Of a stretch of 64,000 nucleotides of DNA, positions 50,492 through 59,744 are shown one piece after another. Source of the stretch: Hyphomicrobiales bacterium (GTDB taxonomy: Bacteria > Pseudomonadota > Alphaproteobacteria > Rhizobiales > Beijerinckiaceae); contig CAKNFP010000001.1 of assembly GCA_930633525.1 (NCBI GenBank), positions 1,218,001 through 1,282,000 on the forward strand, given 5' to 3'. The translations under genes were made by a program, and so were the position numbers. Each line of letters begins with the position of its first letter. Position 1 is the first letter of the stretch. Below the pieces are notes generated by a model. That model was not told the origin of the DNA. It was given only the letters and a program-made list of their open reading frames with translations, and made no database searches.

Positions 50492-51070
50492 TCAACGCTG
50501 AACGACGACGCGCGTGCCGACGCCGACGCGGCCGTAAAGGTCGATGACGTCCTCGTTCATCATGCGGAAGCATCCGGACGAGACGGCCTGACCGATGGAA
50601 TCGGGCTCGTTGGAGCCGTGGATGCGGTAGAGCGTCGAGCCAAGATAGAGCGCGCGGGCGCCAAGCGGGTTGTCCGGGCCGCCAGCCATGTGGCGGGGCA
50701 GATCCGGGCGCCGCTTCAGCATTTGCGGCGGTGGCGTCCAGCCCGGCCATTCGCGCTTCTGAGTGACAGTCTTGGTTCCGCCCCACGTGAAGCCAGGCCG
50801 GCCGACGCCGACGCCATAGCGGATCGCGGTGCCGCCCGGCTGCACCAGGTAGAGCCTCCGTTCCGAGGTGGAAACGACGATGGTGCCTGGCCCGTGCGGG
50901 CCGGTATAGGTGACGATTTCGCGCGGAATTGCCGATGCCTGCGGCCGGAAGCTCTCCGGCTGTGTGGCAAGTGGCTGCCGTGTCAACGGATCAATTTGGT
51001 AAGCGCTTGCGGGGGTAGCGAGAATGGCGGCACAAAAAACGCCCGCGAAAGCTACAAGCTTCGCACTCAT
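50492..51070 (-). CDS. L,D-transpeptidase (YkuD domain)
   Basis: A 192-residue periplasmic peptidoglycan or envelope cross-linking enzyme. The signal peptide is MSAKLVAFAGVFCAAILATP, ending ASA. The YkuD domain runs from IVVSTSERRLYLV to the active site IHGSNEPDSIGQAVSSGCFRM, with catalytic Cys in SSGCFR and the conserved His in RIHG. ATG 51068-51070 has GAGG 5 bases upstream; the frame continues further but without a signal peptide. It is in the ErfK/YbiS/YcfS/YnhG class and stands alone. Confidence 0.94.
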   Translation of the reverse strand: MSAKLVAFAGVFCAAILATPASAYQIDPLTRQPLATQPESFRPQASAIPREIVTYTGPHGPGTIVVSTSERRLYLVQPGGTAIRYGVGVGRPGFTWGGTKTVTQKREWPGWTPPPQMLKRRPDLPRHMAGGPDNPLGARALYLGSTLYRIHGSNEPDSIGQAVSSGCFRMMNEDVIDLYGRVGVGTRVVVQR

Positions 51071-51426
51071 GTTGGCCTCGAAGTTCGACGTCCCCGGAAA
51101 TGAATCCGGCGACCACCTGTCCCAATTTGGGTGATTATCAGGCGGCAACTTGTCTAAAGAATGCGTAAGCTGCAACAGGCATCGGCGGTATATTTCGCTC
51201 ACACCCGCGTGATCATCGCGAGCGTGTCAGGCGGGCAACAGTACCGGTCCTCTCCCGGTCTCCACTCGGTTACGGCGGGTTGACCTGTCGTTAAGCCTGT
51301 TTTTCAGGCTTCGAACGCCGAAGGCCGGCCATCGACGATGGCCGGTATCGGGATAGTCCATACGGGGTCTCTCGCGGGGACGTTCTCTGTGCGCCAACCG
51401 GTCAGGTCGTGGCTTGCCTGATGCCG
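51071..51426. other. gene-free region between two cell-envelope genes
   Basis: No gene is supported. It contains the L,D-transpeptidase promoter side and a perfect CCGGCCATCG/CGATGGCCGG hairpin at about 51326-51345, likely a terminator or small repeat for the lipoprotein gene side. Confidence 0.45.
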
Positions 51427-51870
51427 CTACGGTTGTGCTCCGGGAAATGGTGGCCGGCTGCCCATGGGCGGCCGACCAGCCATGGGAGGGCGACCTGCCA
51501 TCGGCGGGCGGGCACCCATCATCGGTCGCCCGTAAGCGCCGGGTGGGCTATAGCCCGGCCCGCGGAACCCGGGCGGACGCCCTGGTCCCGGTCCCATATA
51601 GCGCGGCCCGGGATAGCCTCTCCAGGGACCGTAGGCCGGCCTGCCGGGATACACGCGCGGTGGGCCATAGGCATAGCGGGGATAGTAGCGCGCGGGATAG
51701 ACCACCCGGGCAGGTGGTGGCGCATAGCCATAGTCCACCCAGGACCCGCTATAGTAGCCGGCGCCGCCCGAATAGTAGACCGGGCCCGTGCTCCCCGACA
51801 CACAGCCGCTGAGGCCAAGGGATCCGGCAAGCAGAAGAATTCCAGTCAGCGCTCTACGAGCGATTTTCAT
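51427..51870 (-). CDS. Pro/Gly/Tyr-rich lipoprotein
   Basis: A 147-residue product with a type II signal peptide: MKIARRALTGILLLAGSLGL with lipobox LSGC, so Cys is lipidated and the mature protein is membrane-anchored. The rest is low complexity, with Tyr/Gly-rich (VYYSGGAGYYSGSWVDYGY) then Pro/Arg/Gly/Met-rich repeats, including tandem MAGRPPMAGRPPMGSRPP. No enzymatic domain is seen; such proteins occur in alphaproteobacterial envelopes with unknown function. ATG 51868-51870 is chosen to give the signal peptide. Confidence 0.75.
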   Translation of the reverse strand: MKIARRALTGILLLAGSLGLSGCVSGSTGPVYYSGGAGYYSGSWVDYGYAPPPARVVYPARYYPRYAYGPPRVYPGRPAYGPWRGYPGPRYMGPGPGRPPGFRGPGYSPPGAYGRPMMGARPPMAGRPPMAGRPPMGSRPPFPGAQP

Positions 51871-51981
51871 GTCACGTTTTCCGCGGCCGTGCTCAAGCAG
51901 CCTTGAGCTCACATGAAAATATGACAGATGTTCGCGGCGAAAAAGCGTCAACCATGGTCCATCCTCTCAAGGCGCGGCCCG

Positions 51982-53043
51982 TTATCCAAGCAGCGCCTCG
52001 ACCTCGGCGCGGCAGCCGAGCCGGTCCGCGGCCTTGAGAATGACCGGTCGGGCAGAGTCAATGCCGATCCCGTCCCGGCTGTTGCGCGCATGGAGCGCGC
52101 GGCTGCGATCGCCGGGCAGGACGACAGGCCGATCAGGGTCGATGGGCGTCGCGCCGCGCACCGCGGCGAAGAGTTCGTCCAGGCCGGCTTGGTACGACGC
52201 CGCGTCCTTCAGCGTGGCCGGATCGAAATAGATGGAGAGCAGGCTGTTGGTGGGCACGGGATCGGCGGGATCGCCGGCGATGAAGCCCGCGAAGACCTCG
52301 GCGAAGACCGCGAGGCCATAGCCCTTGAAGCCACCGAACGCCATGAGCGCTCCGGCTTTTTCCTGGAAAACGCTGGGGTCATCGGTGGGCAGGCCATCGG
52401 GCCCGATGAGACAGGCTGTCGGCAGCTTTTCGCCGCGCTCCAGCGCGAGCTTGACGGTATTGCCGGAAACCTCGGCGACGGCGAAATCCAGGATCAGGTC
52501 CTCGCCTGGGCGCAAAGGGGCGCCCATGGCGATGGGGTTGGTCCGGAGTTTGCCCTCGCGCGCACCGAAGGGAGCGACGGCAGCCGCCCCGCCGCGTCCA
52601 TGGGCGAAATGCAGCGAGGCGATACCGGCGCGCGCCGCGATCTCCGGCCAGCGGCCGTTGCGGCCGAGATGGCCGGAATGGGCCACGGCAACCATGCTGA
52701 TGCCGTGGGCCTTGGCGCGCTCCGCGCCAAGATTGGCGGCGAATTCGCCAACAACCTGGCCGAACGCCCGCTGACCATCAATACGCACCACCGCGCCGGC
52801 ATCGTGGGCGATGCGCGGGCTCGTTGCGCCCTCGACCTCGCCCGACAGGAGCCGGTCGACATACATTCCCGAGAGCCGGATGCCGTGGGAAGCGTGCCCC
52901 ATGAACTCCGCTTCGACGAGATGATGAGCAACCGTCCCCGCATTGGCGGTCGAAGCGCCGCCGCGGGTCAGGAGAAGGCTCACGACCTTTTCGAGGTTGG
53001 CCGCATCGTAGCGAGCGGGCGTCGCCGCCGTATCCATGGTCAT
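51982..53043 (-). CDS. Ldh family oxidoreductase (malate/L-lactate dehydrogenase type)
   Basis: A 353-residue NAD(P)-dependent 2-hydroxyacid/2-imino acid dehydrogenase of the Ldh_2 fold (relatives: ureidoglycolate, malate, sulfolactate and delta1-piperideine-2-carboxylate oxidoreductases). Landmarks are FMGHASHGIRLSGMYV, ISMVAVAHSGHLGRNG, LRTNPIAMGAPLRPGEDLILDFA, and GFKGYGLAVFAEV. ATG 53043 overlaps the AGE stop by ATGA. As the last gene of the uronate-type operon it may handle a keto-acid produced by the dehydratase/aldolase steps. That role is inferred. Confidence 0.88.
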   Translation of the reverse strand: MTMDTAATPARYDAANLEKVVSLLLTRGGASTANAGTVAHHLVEAEFMGHASHGIRLSGMYVDRLLSGEVEGATSPRIAHDAGAVVRIDGQRAFGQVVGEFAANLGAERAKAHGISMVAVAHSGHLGRNGRWPEIAARAGIASLHFAHGRGGAAAVAPFGAREGKLRTNPIAMGAPLRPGEDLILDFAVAEVSGNTVKLALERGEKLPTACLIGPDGLPTDDPSVFQEKAGALMAFGGFKGYGLAVFAEVFAGFIAGDPADPVPTNSLLSIYFDPATLKDAASYQAGLDELFAAVRGATPIDPDRPVVLPGDRSRALHARNSRDGIGIDSARPVILKAADRLGCRAEVEALLG

Positions 53044-54275
53044 CGTGCAAAACCTTCGCTTCTGGCATGGCTTGCCGCCGCCGCATCCGTAATGACACCG
53101 ACGCAGGTCATGATGTGATAGAGCAGCCGCGCCGGAACGGTCTGCGCGAGGAGCGTGCCACCACGACTGATCTGGTTTCGCCAGAGCGGGCCACCGGCGA
53201 TGACGAAGTGATCGAAGAGGCTTTCGACCAGCCTCGCAAGCTCTGGCGCACTGTCGCCAATCACCCCGTCGCCGTTCTGACGGCACCGGACGAAATATTT
53301 GATCGCTTCAGTCTGTGGCCAGAGCAGCTTGCTGTCGCGGAGAGGGGCGCCTGTCGGGTCGTGAGCCTCGATGAGAGCCGGGACGCGGCCGGCCTCGCCA
53401 TCGAAGCCGTGCCTCCAGCCATAGGTGGCAAGCGAATGGGCGATATCCCTTGCGCGCCTCGACTGCCTCATGTCTGCATAGACGATAAGGAGCCAAGCCC
53501 ATTCGAAATGATGGCCAGGTTCACGGATGCGGCCCGCTTCACCCGCCGCGGGCATCCAATTCTCCGTGAAATATTCGCCGATGGCACCATCGCGCTCGAT
53601 CAGCGGCAGGAACAGGTCCACGACCGAGTCGGACAGGGGCGCCCCCTCGGCGAAGCCCGAATTTTCCAGGGCGAGGAAGGCCTCAAGCAAGTGCATATAC
53701 GGGTTTTGCCGTCGGGGCAGGGGGGCACCCGTCGCGCTCGGCACGAATTCCCAATAGCCGCCATGGCGTGGCGCGGCGAGCCGCTGGTCGAGCGCGGCGA
53801 GCGACCGCTCTATCCATCCTTCTGTATTCGGCTCTCCCAGGCGGCTCAACCAGGCCAGGGCGAGGAGCGCAAAGCACTGGTCATAGGCATCACAGCGCGG
53901 ATCGACGGGGCTGCCGCTCGGCGTGACGCCGCGCAGCCATCCCCCGTGGTCCTTGTCCCAGAGCAGGCCAGCCATGGCCTCGAAACCTCTGGCGGCACGA
54001 TGGCGATAGTGATCGCTGCCGGTGAGGAGCGCTGCATGCGCGAAGGTATAGACCTGCCGCGCCTGCACGCGCGTATGGAGCGCTTCGATGGGGCAGGGGC
54101 GTCCGGCAAAGTCCAGGTCCTCAAAGAAATGGCCGGCATCCGTGACGCCGGCCTCGCTCCAGAACGGAAGAAGCACCGCGAACGCCCAGTCTCGCAGGCG
54201 ATCAAGGGCGGTGTCAACGGCCCCCGATGACCGGGTGCCAGTCAGGCCGGCGTGGGTCGGTGCGGAAACGGGCAT
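53040..54275 (-). CDS. AGE family epimerase/isomerase
   Basis: A 411-residue (alpha/alpha)6-barrel protein of the N-acylglucosamine 2-epimerase family. Conserved text includes RQVYTFAHAALL, YDQCFALLALAWL, NPYMHLLEAFLALE, EPGHHFEWAWLLIVYADM and LWPQTEAIKYFV, giving the His/Arg/Glu residues used for proton transfer at C2 of sugars. The start is not certain: ATG 54275 overlaps the dehydratase gene by 62 bases, and no good later start exists. In this cluster it might interconvert a free sugar or uronic acid before oxidation. The specificity is unknown. Confidence 0.88.
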   Translation of the reverse strand: MPVSAPTHAGLTGTRSSGAVDTALDRLRDWAFAVLLPFWSEAGVTDAGHFFEDLDFAGRPCPIEALHTRVQARQVYTFAHAALLTGSDHYRHRAARGFEAMAGLLWDKDHGGWLRGVTPSGSPVDPRCDAYDQCFALLALAWLSRLGEPNTEGWIERSLAALDQRLAAPRHGGYWEFVPSATGAPLPRRQNPYMHLLEAFLALENSGFAEGAPLSDSVVDLFLPLIERDGAIGEYFTENWMPAAGEAGRIREPGHHFEWAWLLIVYADMRQSRRARDIAHSLATYGWRHGFDGEAGRVPALIEAHDPTGAPLRDSKLLWPQTEAIKYFVRCRQNGDGVIGDSAPELARLVESLFDHFVIAGGPLWRNQISRGGTLLAQTVPARLLYHIMTCVGVITDAAAASHARSEGFAR

Positions 54276-55404
54276 AGTAGTCGCCTTTTTCTTCGTAGTA
54301 GCGCTCGTACTTGTCCATCTTCTCCGGATCAAGCTCTACGCCGAGCCCGGGCCCCGTCGGCACCGCGATCGCCCCGTTCTTATAGGGCATCAGTCCGCCT
54401 GCGATGATGTCGTCGGTGAGATAGTGATAATGCGCATCCCCCGCGTAGATCATCTCGGGGATGGTGGAGGCGGTGTGGAGCATGGCCGCGAGCTCGATGC
54501 CGAATTCGCAGCCGCTGTGCATGGCCACGCCGAGGCTGAAGGCCTTGCAGACGGCGCAGAGATCCTTCACGCCGCGCGGCCCCTCCCAATAGTGCAGGTC
54601 GGTGAGGATGACATCGGCCGCACCCATGCGGATGCCCGGCCCGAGGTCGTCGAAGCGGGCGGGATACATGTTGGTGCCGATCGGAACGCGGATCTGCTTG
54701 CGCACGGCCGCATTGCCCTCGAGCCCCCAGGAGGGGTCCTCGAAATATTCGATATCGAGCGCTTCCAGGCGTTTGCCGATGCGCACGGCGGTGCCCACGG
54801 ACCAGGTGCCGTTGGGGTCGATGCGCAGGCCGAAGTCGTCGCCGAGCCTGTCGCGGCAGAGTTCCAGCACGCGCGCTTCCTCGCGTGGCTCCATGACGCC
54901 GGCCTTCAGCTTCATCGCGCGCACGCCGAGCGTCTCGGCGAGCTCGACGCAATGGGCCGCCACGTCCTCCGCCGTCGTGTCGTCCCCGCCGTCCGGCTTG
55001 TCGTAGCGCCAGAAGAGATAGCCGATGAACGGCACCGCTTCCCGGACGCGCCCGCCCATCAGGTCGTGCACGGGCACCCCGGCAACCTTGCCCTGGATGT
55101 CGAGGCAGGCGATCTCGATCGCCGCATAGATGCGGGCGTTCGACTGGAAATAGGTGTTGCGGAGGATCTTGGCCTTGATCAACTCGGTGTTGAACGGATT
55201 GAGGCCGATGAGCCTGTCCTTCAGCTTGGCGAGCGCGCCGCGCTGGTCGCCGCCACCGACCTCGCCGAGCCCGATGATGCCCTCATCGGTGACGAGCTCG
55301 ATGATCGTGCGCATGAAGTAGCCGGGATGAACCCCGGTGTTGCTCCTGAGCTGGGCATTCGTCGGAATGGCAACGCATCGCGCCTTGAGGTCGGCGATCT
55401 TCAT
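54214..55404 (-). CDS. enolase-superfamily sugar-acid dehydratase, glucarate dehydratase-like
   Basis: A 396-residue Mg-dependent dehydratase. The N-terminal capping domain carries VHPGYFMRTIIEL. The barrel carries the acid-base pair KLK (Lys165, Lys167), metal ligands Asp196 and Glu222 with Asn245 in IGTNMY, Asp269, and the catalytic His296 in VAMHSGCEFGIEL. The Asn as third ligand and the MHS..E.GI.L loop are typical of the glucarate dehydratase subgroup. It probably dehydrates a C6 aldarate or aldonate to a 2-keto-3-deoxy acid. The start overlaps the RraA gene stop by ATGA. Length is a little below that of E. coli GudD. Confidence 0.85.
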   Translation of the reverse strand: MKIADLKARCVAIPTNAQLRSNTGVHPGYFMRTIIELVTDEGIIGLGEVGGGDQRGALAKLKDRLIGLNPFNTELIKAKILRNTYFQSNARIYAAIEIACLDIQGKVAGVPVHDLMGGRVREAVPFIGYLFWRYDKPDGGDDTTAEDVAAHCVELAETLGVRAMKLKAGVMEPREEARVLELCRDRLGDDFGLRIDPNGTWSVGTAVRIGKRLEALDIEYFEDPSWGLEGNAAVRKQIRVPIGTNMYPARFDDLGPGIRMGAADVILTDLHYWEGPRGVKDLCAVCKAFSLGVAMHSGCEFGIELAAMLHTASTIPEMIYAGDAHYHYLTDDIIAGGLMPYKNGAIAVPTGPGLGVELDPEKMDKYERYYEEKGDYYARFRTDPRRPDWHPVIGGR

Positions 55405-56171
55405 TCGGCAGGCTCCGTGACTATGGCATGGCCTTTAGCGGGGCGACCCGCCGCGACCCATCGGTTGAAACGTTCGTGGACGGCTGATGTCGGCGGATAG
55501 ATGTCGACGATCGGTTCGCCTGCGAGCACGCACATGGCGATGAACTCCTCGACGGCCTCCTTTTCGACGGCCTCGATGGCGATCTGATCGGCTTCGGCGC
55601 GGGGCAGGACCACGACACCTTCGTCGTCGCCGACGATGACATCGCCGGGAAAGACACTGACACCGCCGCAGGCGATGGGGCAGTTGATCTCCACCGGATG
55701 GTGCTTGACCATGATGGGCGGCGCAGCTGGCGCGGTGTGGAACGTCGGGATCGCGAGCTGGCCGATGGAGGGCGAGTCGCGGAACCCGCCGTCAGTGACC
55801 ACGCCCGCGACGCCACGCACCATCATGCGCATCATCAGGATCTCGCCGCAGGATGCGGCCTCCGAGTCGCCCCGCGAATCGACGACCAGGACATGGCCAG
55901 CGGGAATGGTCTCCACCATCACCCGTTGCAGGTCGCGCCGGTTGTCGCGGTCGAAAATATTGGTCAGATCCTCGCGATTGGGGATGAGGCGCATGGTCGA
56001 TGCAAGCCCGACCATGCGCGGCTTGCCGGGTGCGACGGGCTGCACTTTGCGCATGAACGTATTCTTGAAGCCCCGCTTCAGCAGCAGTGTCGTCAAGGTC
56101 GCGGTCGTCACCTGGGACAGCCGCTCTCGCGTGAGCGGGTCGAGGCCACCGGGGGAGGTGGTGCTATCCAT
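55401..56171 (-). CDS. RraA family protein, probable class II pyruvate aldolase
   Basis: A 256-residue RraA/HMG-aldolase fold protein. Metal- and substrate-binding segments are visible: SCGEILMMRMMVRGVAGVVTDGGFRD, HPVEINCPIACGGVSVFPGDVIVGDDEGVVVLP. The GGFRD and GD..GDDEGVV motifs are those of metal-dependent 4-hydroxy-4-methyl-2-oxoglutarate/4-carboxy-4-hydroxy-2-oxoadipate aldolases rather than of the RNase E inhibitor. It is placed directly before the dehydratase gene and coupled to it, so it probably cleaves the keto-deoxy sugar acid. It is longer than minimal RraA by N- and C-terminal extensions. Confidence 0.85.
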   Translation of the reverse strand: MDSTTSPGGLDPLTRERLSQVTTATLTTLLLKRGFKNTFMRKVQPVAPGKPRMVGLASTMRLIPNREDLTNIFDRDNRRDLQRVMVETIPAGHVLVVDSRGDSEAASCGEILMMRMMVRGVAGVVTDGGFRDSPSIGQLAIPTFHTAPAAPPIMVKHHPVEINCPIACGGVSVFPGDVIVGDDEGVVVLPRAEADQIAIEAVEKEAVEEFIAMCVLAGEPIVDIYPPTSAVHERFNRWVAAGRPAKGHAIVTEPAE

Positions 56172-56258
56172 GCGTTACTCGCTTTGTTCTGGAGAGCCTT
56201 GTTCGAAGATAGGGAAGCCGGCGCCGCGGGTCGCCGCGCCGCCGGCCATAGACGGCCG

Positions 56259-57773
56259 TCAGTTGGCGATCCAGGCGCGATCAACCAGCCAGTTGCCGCT
56301 GAGCTCGCGCCGAACGCCCTTGATATTCTTGCGCTTTACGTCCTTGTTGGCGCGCCAGAAGAAGAATGTCTGGTAATACTCATCCAACAACTGCTTCTGG
56401 ATATCGCTGTAAAGCTTCTTGCGCTCTTCAAGATTCGTCGTCCCACGGGCGGCGGCGACATCATTGAAGACCTTCTCATCCTTGATGCCGGCATAGTTCG
56501 ACCCGGCATTGCGGCTGTAGTAGGTGCTGAAGCTCATGTCGGGATCGACGCGCGGCGTATTGGCGCGCTGCAAGGCCATGTCGTAGTTATAGCTCAGGAT
56601 CTTGTCGAGCCAGGCTTGGCGCTCCATCGTCTCGATATTGACCGTGATGCCCACATCCTTGAGCTGCGACTGGATGATCTGCGCGATCTGCGTGTCGGGG
56701 TCGCGTTGGATGATGGCGAGGGTGATCGGGCCGCTGTGGCCGGACTTCTTGTAGTATTCCTTGGCCTTTGCGAGGTCATGGCTGTGGGGCTGAAGTTCAG
56801 CCGGGAAAGCCCATGAACTCGGTGGCTCGAAGGTGGGGGCGATGACGCCTTCGCCACGCGAGACCACGCGCTCCATGGTCTGACGATTGATGCCATGCGC
56901 GACCGCGCGGCGCAGGTCGGGATTGTTGAAGGGCGGCTTCGTCAGGTTGAACGACATATACTGTGCCGTGCCGACATGGTTCGGGACGAGTTCGGTATTG
57001 CCGTCGCGTTCGATCTGCGCGTAGTCCTTGACCTGGACGAGGTCGCCCAGCTGCACGTTGCCGGAGCGCAGTTCAACGATCTTGACCGTCGTATTGGGAA
57101 TGAAACGGGTGACGACCGCATCGAGATAAGGCAGTTGCTGGCCTTTGTCGTCCTTGCCCCAATATTTATCGAAGCGTTCCACCGCGATGCGATCGCCGCC
57201 TGTCCAGCTCACAAAGCGGAAAGGACCGGTACCGACCGGGCTGCGGGCATAGTCGGCACCTGTGGCCTTCACCGCCGTCGGCGAGGAGATCATGCCGGCT
57301 TCATTGGCGAGGCCAGCCAGCACCGAGCCGGACGGCGCGGAGAAATTCACCTTCACCGTGACGGGATCAATCACCACGATGGTCGACATGTCGCCGACGA
57401 ATTGCCGCGCACGCGCCTTCTGCGCCGGGTCGATCACGCGGTCGAGGTTGAATTTCACCGCCTCGGCGTTGAAGGGCGTTCCGTCATGGAAGACGACCCC
57501 CTCACGGAGCTTGAAGATGATCGACTTCTGGTCGGGCGCGATCTCCCAGCTCGTCGCCAGCTGGGGGACGAAGTTGCCGGCGTCATCCTGAACGAACAGA
57601 TTTTCCAGCATCTGCGTATAGACAGCGCGGTCCTTGCCGGGCGCGTTGCCGTAGATCGGATCAAGCGTCGCTGGCTCAAGGTCTACGGCCTGCGTCAGTG
57701 TTCCACCACGCTTCGGCGTGTCATCAGCCATCGCCGGTAAAGCCAGGCCGCAGGCCAGGGCTGTCGAAAGCAC
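56259..57773 (-). CDS. ABC transporter substrate-binding protein, family 5 (peptide/nickel type); signal peptide apparently frameshifted
   Basis: A mature protein of about 490 residues of the DppA/OppA superfamily: GGTLTQAVDLEPATLDPIYGN, LATSWEIAPDQKSIIFKLREGVVFHDGTPFNAEAVKF and ARSPVGTGPFRF. It is the periplasmic receptor of the cluster's ABC importer, probably binding a sugar acid or oligosaccharide. The best ribosome site and ATG (GGAGGA then ATG 57791-57793) are out of frame with the body; one extra base near 57779 would give a perfect signal peptide, MQRVRTIVLSTALACGLAL ending PAMA. The in-frame alternative is GTG 57773. The frame also stays open to 57857. Confidence 0.85.
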   Translation of the reverse strand: MLSTALACGLALPAMADDTPKRGGTLTQAVDLEPATLDPIYGNAPGKDRAVYTQMLENLFVQDDAGNFVPQLATSWEIAPDQKSIIFKLREGVVFHDGTPFNAEAVKFNLDRVIDPAQKARARQFVGDMSTIVVIDPVTVKVNFSAPSGSVLAGLANEAGMISSPTAVKATGADYARSPVGTGPFRFVSWTGGDRIAVERFDKYWGKDDKGQQLPYLDAVVTRFIPNTTVKIVELRSGNVQLGDLVQVKDYAQIERDGNTELVPNHVGTAQYMSFNLTKPPFNNPDLRRAVAHGINRQTMERVVSRGEGVIAPTFEPPSSWAFPAELQPHSHDLAKAKEYYKKSGHSGPITLAIIQRDPDTQIAQIIQSQLKDVGITVNIETMERQAWLDKILSYNYDMALQRANTPRVDPDMSFSTYYSRNAGSNYAGIKDEKVFNDVAAARGTTNLEERKKLYSDIQKQLLDEYYQTFFFWRANKDVKRKNIKGVRRELSGNWLVDRAWIAN

Positions 57774-57998
57774 AATCGTCTCACGCGCTGCATGCGCTCC
57801 TCCCCACTTGTCCAAGGAATGGCATCGGTTCCGGGGCCGCCCAGGGCGCGCCATCACGCCGGCTTCACCGATGTCCGTTTTTTTGGGTCCGATTTTTTGC
57901 GTTGACCTTTAGTAAGATGCTCAGCATATTTCTGTCAACGGAGTTCAGACATCAACTCATCAGATCTCTTGCGGATCGATCCTGGGAAGACGGCACGA

Positions 57999-58742
57999 AT
58001 GGTTGATTTTGTTGGTGAGAGCCTTTTGCGGCCGCGGCTTTCAGCCGTTCTCGTCGATCGCATCACAGGCTTGATCTATAACGGCGAATTGAAACCCGGC
58101 GACGAGCTGCCAGCCGAAGCCGAGCTCGCGCGCCGCTTTTCCGTCAGCAAGTCTGTCGTGCGTGAGGCCTTGCAGCGCCTGGCGGAAATGGGCGTGGTCG
58201 ATATCCGCCACGGCCGTCCGACAATGATCCGGGAGCAGGGGCCGGAACCGTTGGCCCAGTATTTTCTCTTCGCCGTCAGGACCATGTCGGGCGGCTTGCG
58301 CGAGGTGGTCGGGCTGCGCCGCGCGCTTGAGACCTATACGGCGAGCCTGGCCGCGCAGTTCATCAGCGACGAGGAACTGGATGAGTTGCGCAGCATCGTG
58401 GCGGTGATGGACAAGAATCGCACGAATTCTGAGGTCTGGATTCCCGCCAATGCGCGATTCCACCTCCTTCTCGTGCGGGCAAGCCGCAACACACTCGTCA
58501 CGAACCTGTTCCAGGCGCTCAGCGTGCCGATAGAAGAAAGCATGCGCAAGCTGCATAGCCAGCGGCATGTGCGCGAGCCCGACGAAACCTTCCGTCGCCA
58601 TGCCGCGATCCTGGCGGCGATGGAAAAGCGGGACCCGAAGGCGGCTGCCGAGGCCATGCAGAAGCATTTTGATGCGACCGAACCCGCCATCCTCTCGGTG
58701 CTGGCGCGCGAAGAAGCGGACAAGGCTGGTTCTGCGGCCTGA
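57999..58742 (+). CDS. FadR/GntR family transcriptional regulator (FCD domain)
   Basis: A 247-residue regulator. An N-terminal winged helix (VDRITGLIYNGELKPGDELPAEAEL, ARRFSVSKSVVREALQRLAEMGVVDIRHG) is followed by an all-helical FCD ligand-binding domain (LREVVGLRRALETYTASLAA ... FHLLLVRASRN ... HAAILAAMEKRDPKAAAEAMQKHF) with metal-binding His/Asp positions. ATG 57999 has GGGAAG 9 bases upstream. It is divergent from the binding-protein operon and heads the permease operon, so it most likely controls both; FCD regulators of uronate catabolism (UxuR/ExuR class) are precedents. Confidence 0.92.
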   Translation: MVDFVGESLLRPRLSAVLVDRITGLIYNGELKPGDELPAEAELARRFSVSKSVVREALQRLAEMGVVDIRHGRPTMIREQGPEPLAQYFLFAVRTMSGGLREVVGLRRALETYTASLAAQFISDEELDELRSIVAVMDKNRTNSEVWIPANARFHLLLVRASRNTLVTNLFQALSVPIEESMRKLHSQRHVREPDETFRRHAAILAAMEKRDPKAAAEAMQKHFDATEPAILSVLAREEADKAGSAA

Positions 58743-58802
58743 GGTGCTTGGGCATCTAGAATAATTCGGCAGGCCTAAGCCGCCGTTTGATGGGAAACGC
58801 TC

Positions 58803-59744
58803 ATGTCTTCATTCATCGTGCGGCGTCTCGTCCAGCTCGTGCCGGTGCTGCTCGTCATGTGCATCGTCGTGTTTTCCACGACCCTGATGCTGCCCGGCGA
58901 TCCCACCGCGAGCATGCTGGGCGAGCACGCCACAGCCAAGGAGCGCGCGGAACTCCGCAGCGAGCTCGGCCTCGACCAGCCTATTGTGGTTCAATTCGGC
59001 AAATGGCTCGGCCGCGCCGCGACAGGTGATCTCGGCCGCTCCCTCAAGACGCGTGAGCCCGTTGCCCAGATGCTTGCCGCACGCATCCCGGTAACCTTCG
59101 AGCTGACGCTTCTGGCCGTCGCGCTGTCGCTCGTCATCGGCGTGCCCCTCGGCATCCTCGCCGCCTTGAAGCGCAACAGCTGGATCGACACGGCTGTGAG
59201 CGCGGTGGCCATGTCGAGCATGGCGATCCCCTATTTCTGGGTCGGTATCCTGCTCATCATGTTCTTCTCCATCCACCTCGGCTGGCTGCCGCCATCGGGT
59301 TACGTGCCGTTCCACGTCGATCCCGTCGCCAATCTCAAGCTGATGCTCATGCCGGCGATCACCATCGGCACGGCCCAGGCCGCGCTTGTGATGCGGCAGA
59401 CGCGCGCCGCCATGCTGGGGGTGTTGCTCCAGGACTTCATTCGCACCGCACGCGCCAAGGGCGCCGGCGAGCGGCGGGTCGTCGTCCGCCACGCCCTGCG
59501 TAACGCCATGATGCCCGTCGTCACCGTCATCGGCCTGCAGATGGGCGCGTTGATCGGCGGCGCGGTGGTCACCGAAACGGTCTTCTCCCTGCCGGGGCTC
59601 GGACGGATGATCGTCGACGGCATTTTCGAGCGCGACTTTCCGGTCGTGCAGGGCGCCATTCTCGTCGTGGTCGTCGGCGTGCTCGTCATCAACATCCTGA
59701 CGGATCTGAGCTACGCCATGCTCGACAAGCGGGTGCAGCTATGA
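58803..59744 (+). CDS. ABC transporter permease, DppB type
   Basis: A 313-residue inner-membrane permease with six hydrophobic segments, starting IVRRLVQLVPVLLVMCIVVF. The DppB/GsiC hallmarks are GDPTASMLGEHATAKERAELRSELGLDQP and the EAA loop with DFIRTARAKGAGERRVVVRHALRNAMMPVVT. It is the first membrane component of the importer; the downstream permease overlaps by ATGA. The two ATPase subunits (DppD/DppF) expected for this transporter type are not found in the window. Confidence 0.92.
   Translation: MSSFIVRRLVQLVPVLLVMCIVVFSTTLMLPGDPTASMLGEHATAKERAELRSELGLDQPIVVQFGKWLGRAATGDLGRSLKTREPVAQMLAARIPVTFELTLLAVALSLVIGVPLGILAALKRNSWIDTAVSAVAMSSMAIPYFWVGILLIMFFSIHLGWLPPSGYVPFHVDPVANLKLMLMPAITIGTAQAALVMRQTRAAMLGVLLQDFIRTARAKGAGERRVVVRHALRNAMMPVVTVIGLQMGALIGGAVVTETVFSLPGLGRMIVDGIFERDFPVVQGAILVVVVGVLVINILTDLSYAMLDKRVQL

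Noticed and set aside
55401-56171. RNase E inhibitor RraA
   Set aside because: Metal-binding aldolase motifs, extra length and the catabolic neighbourhood favour the aldolase branch of the family.
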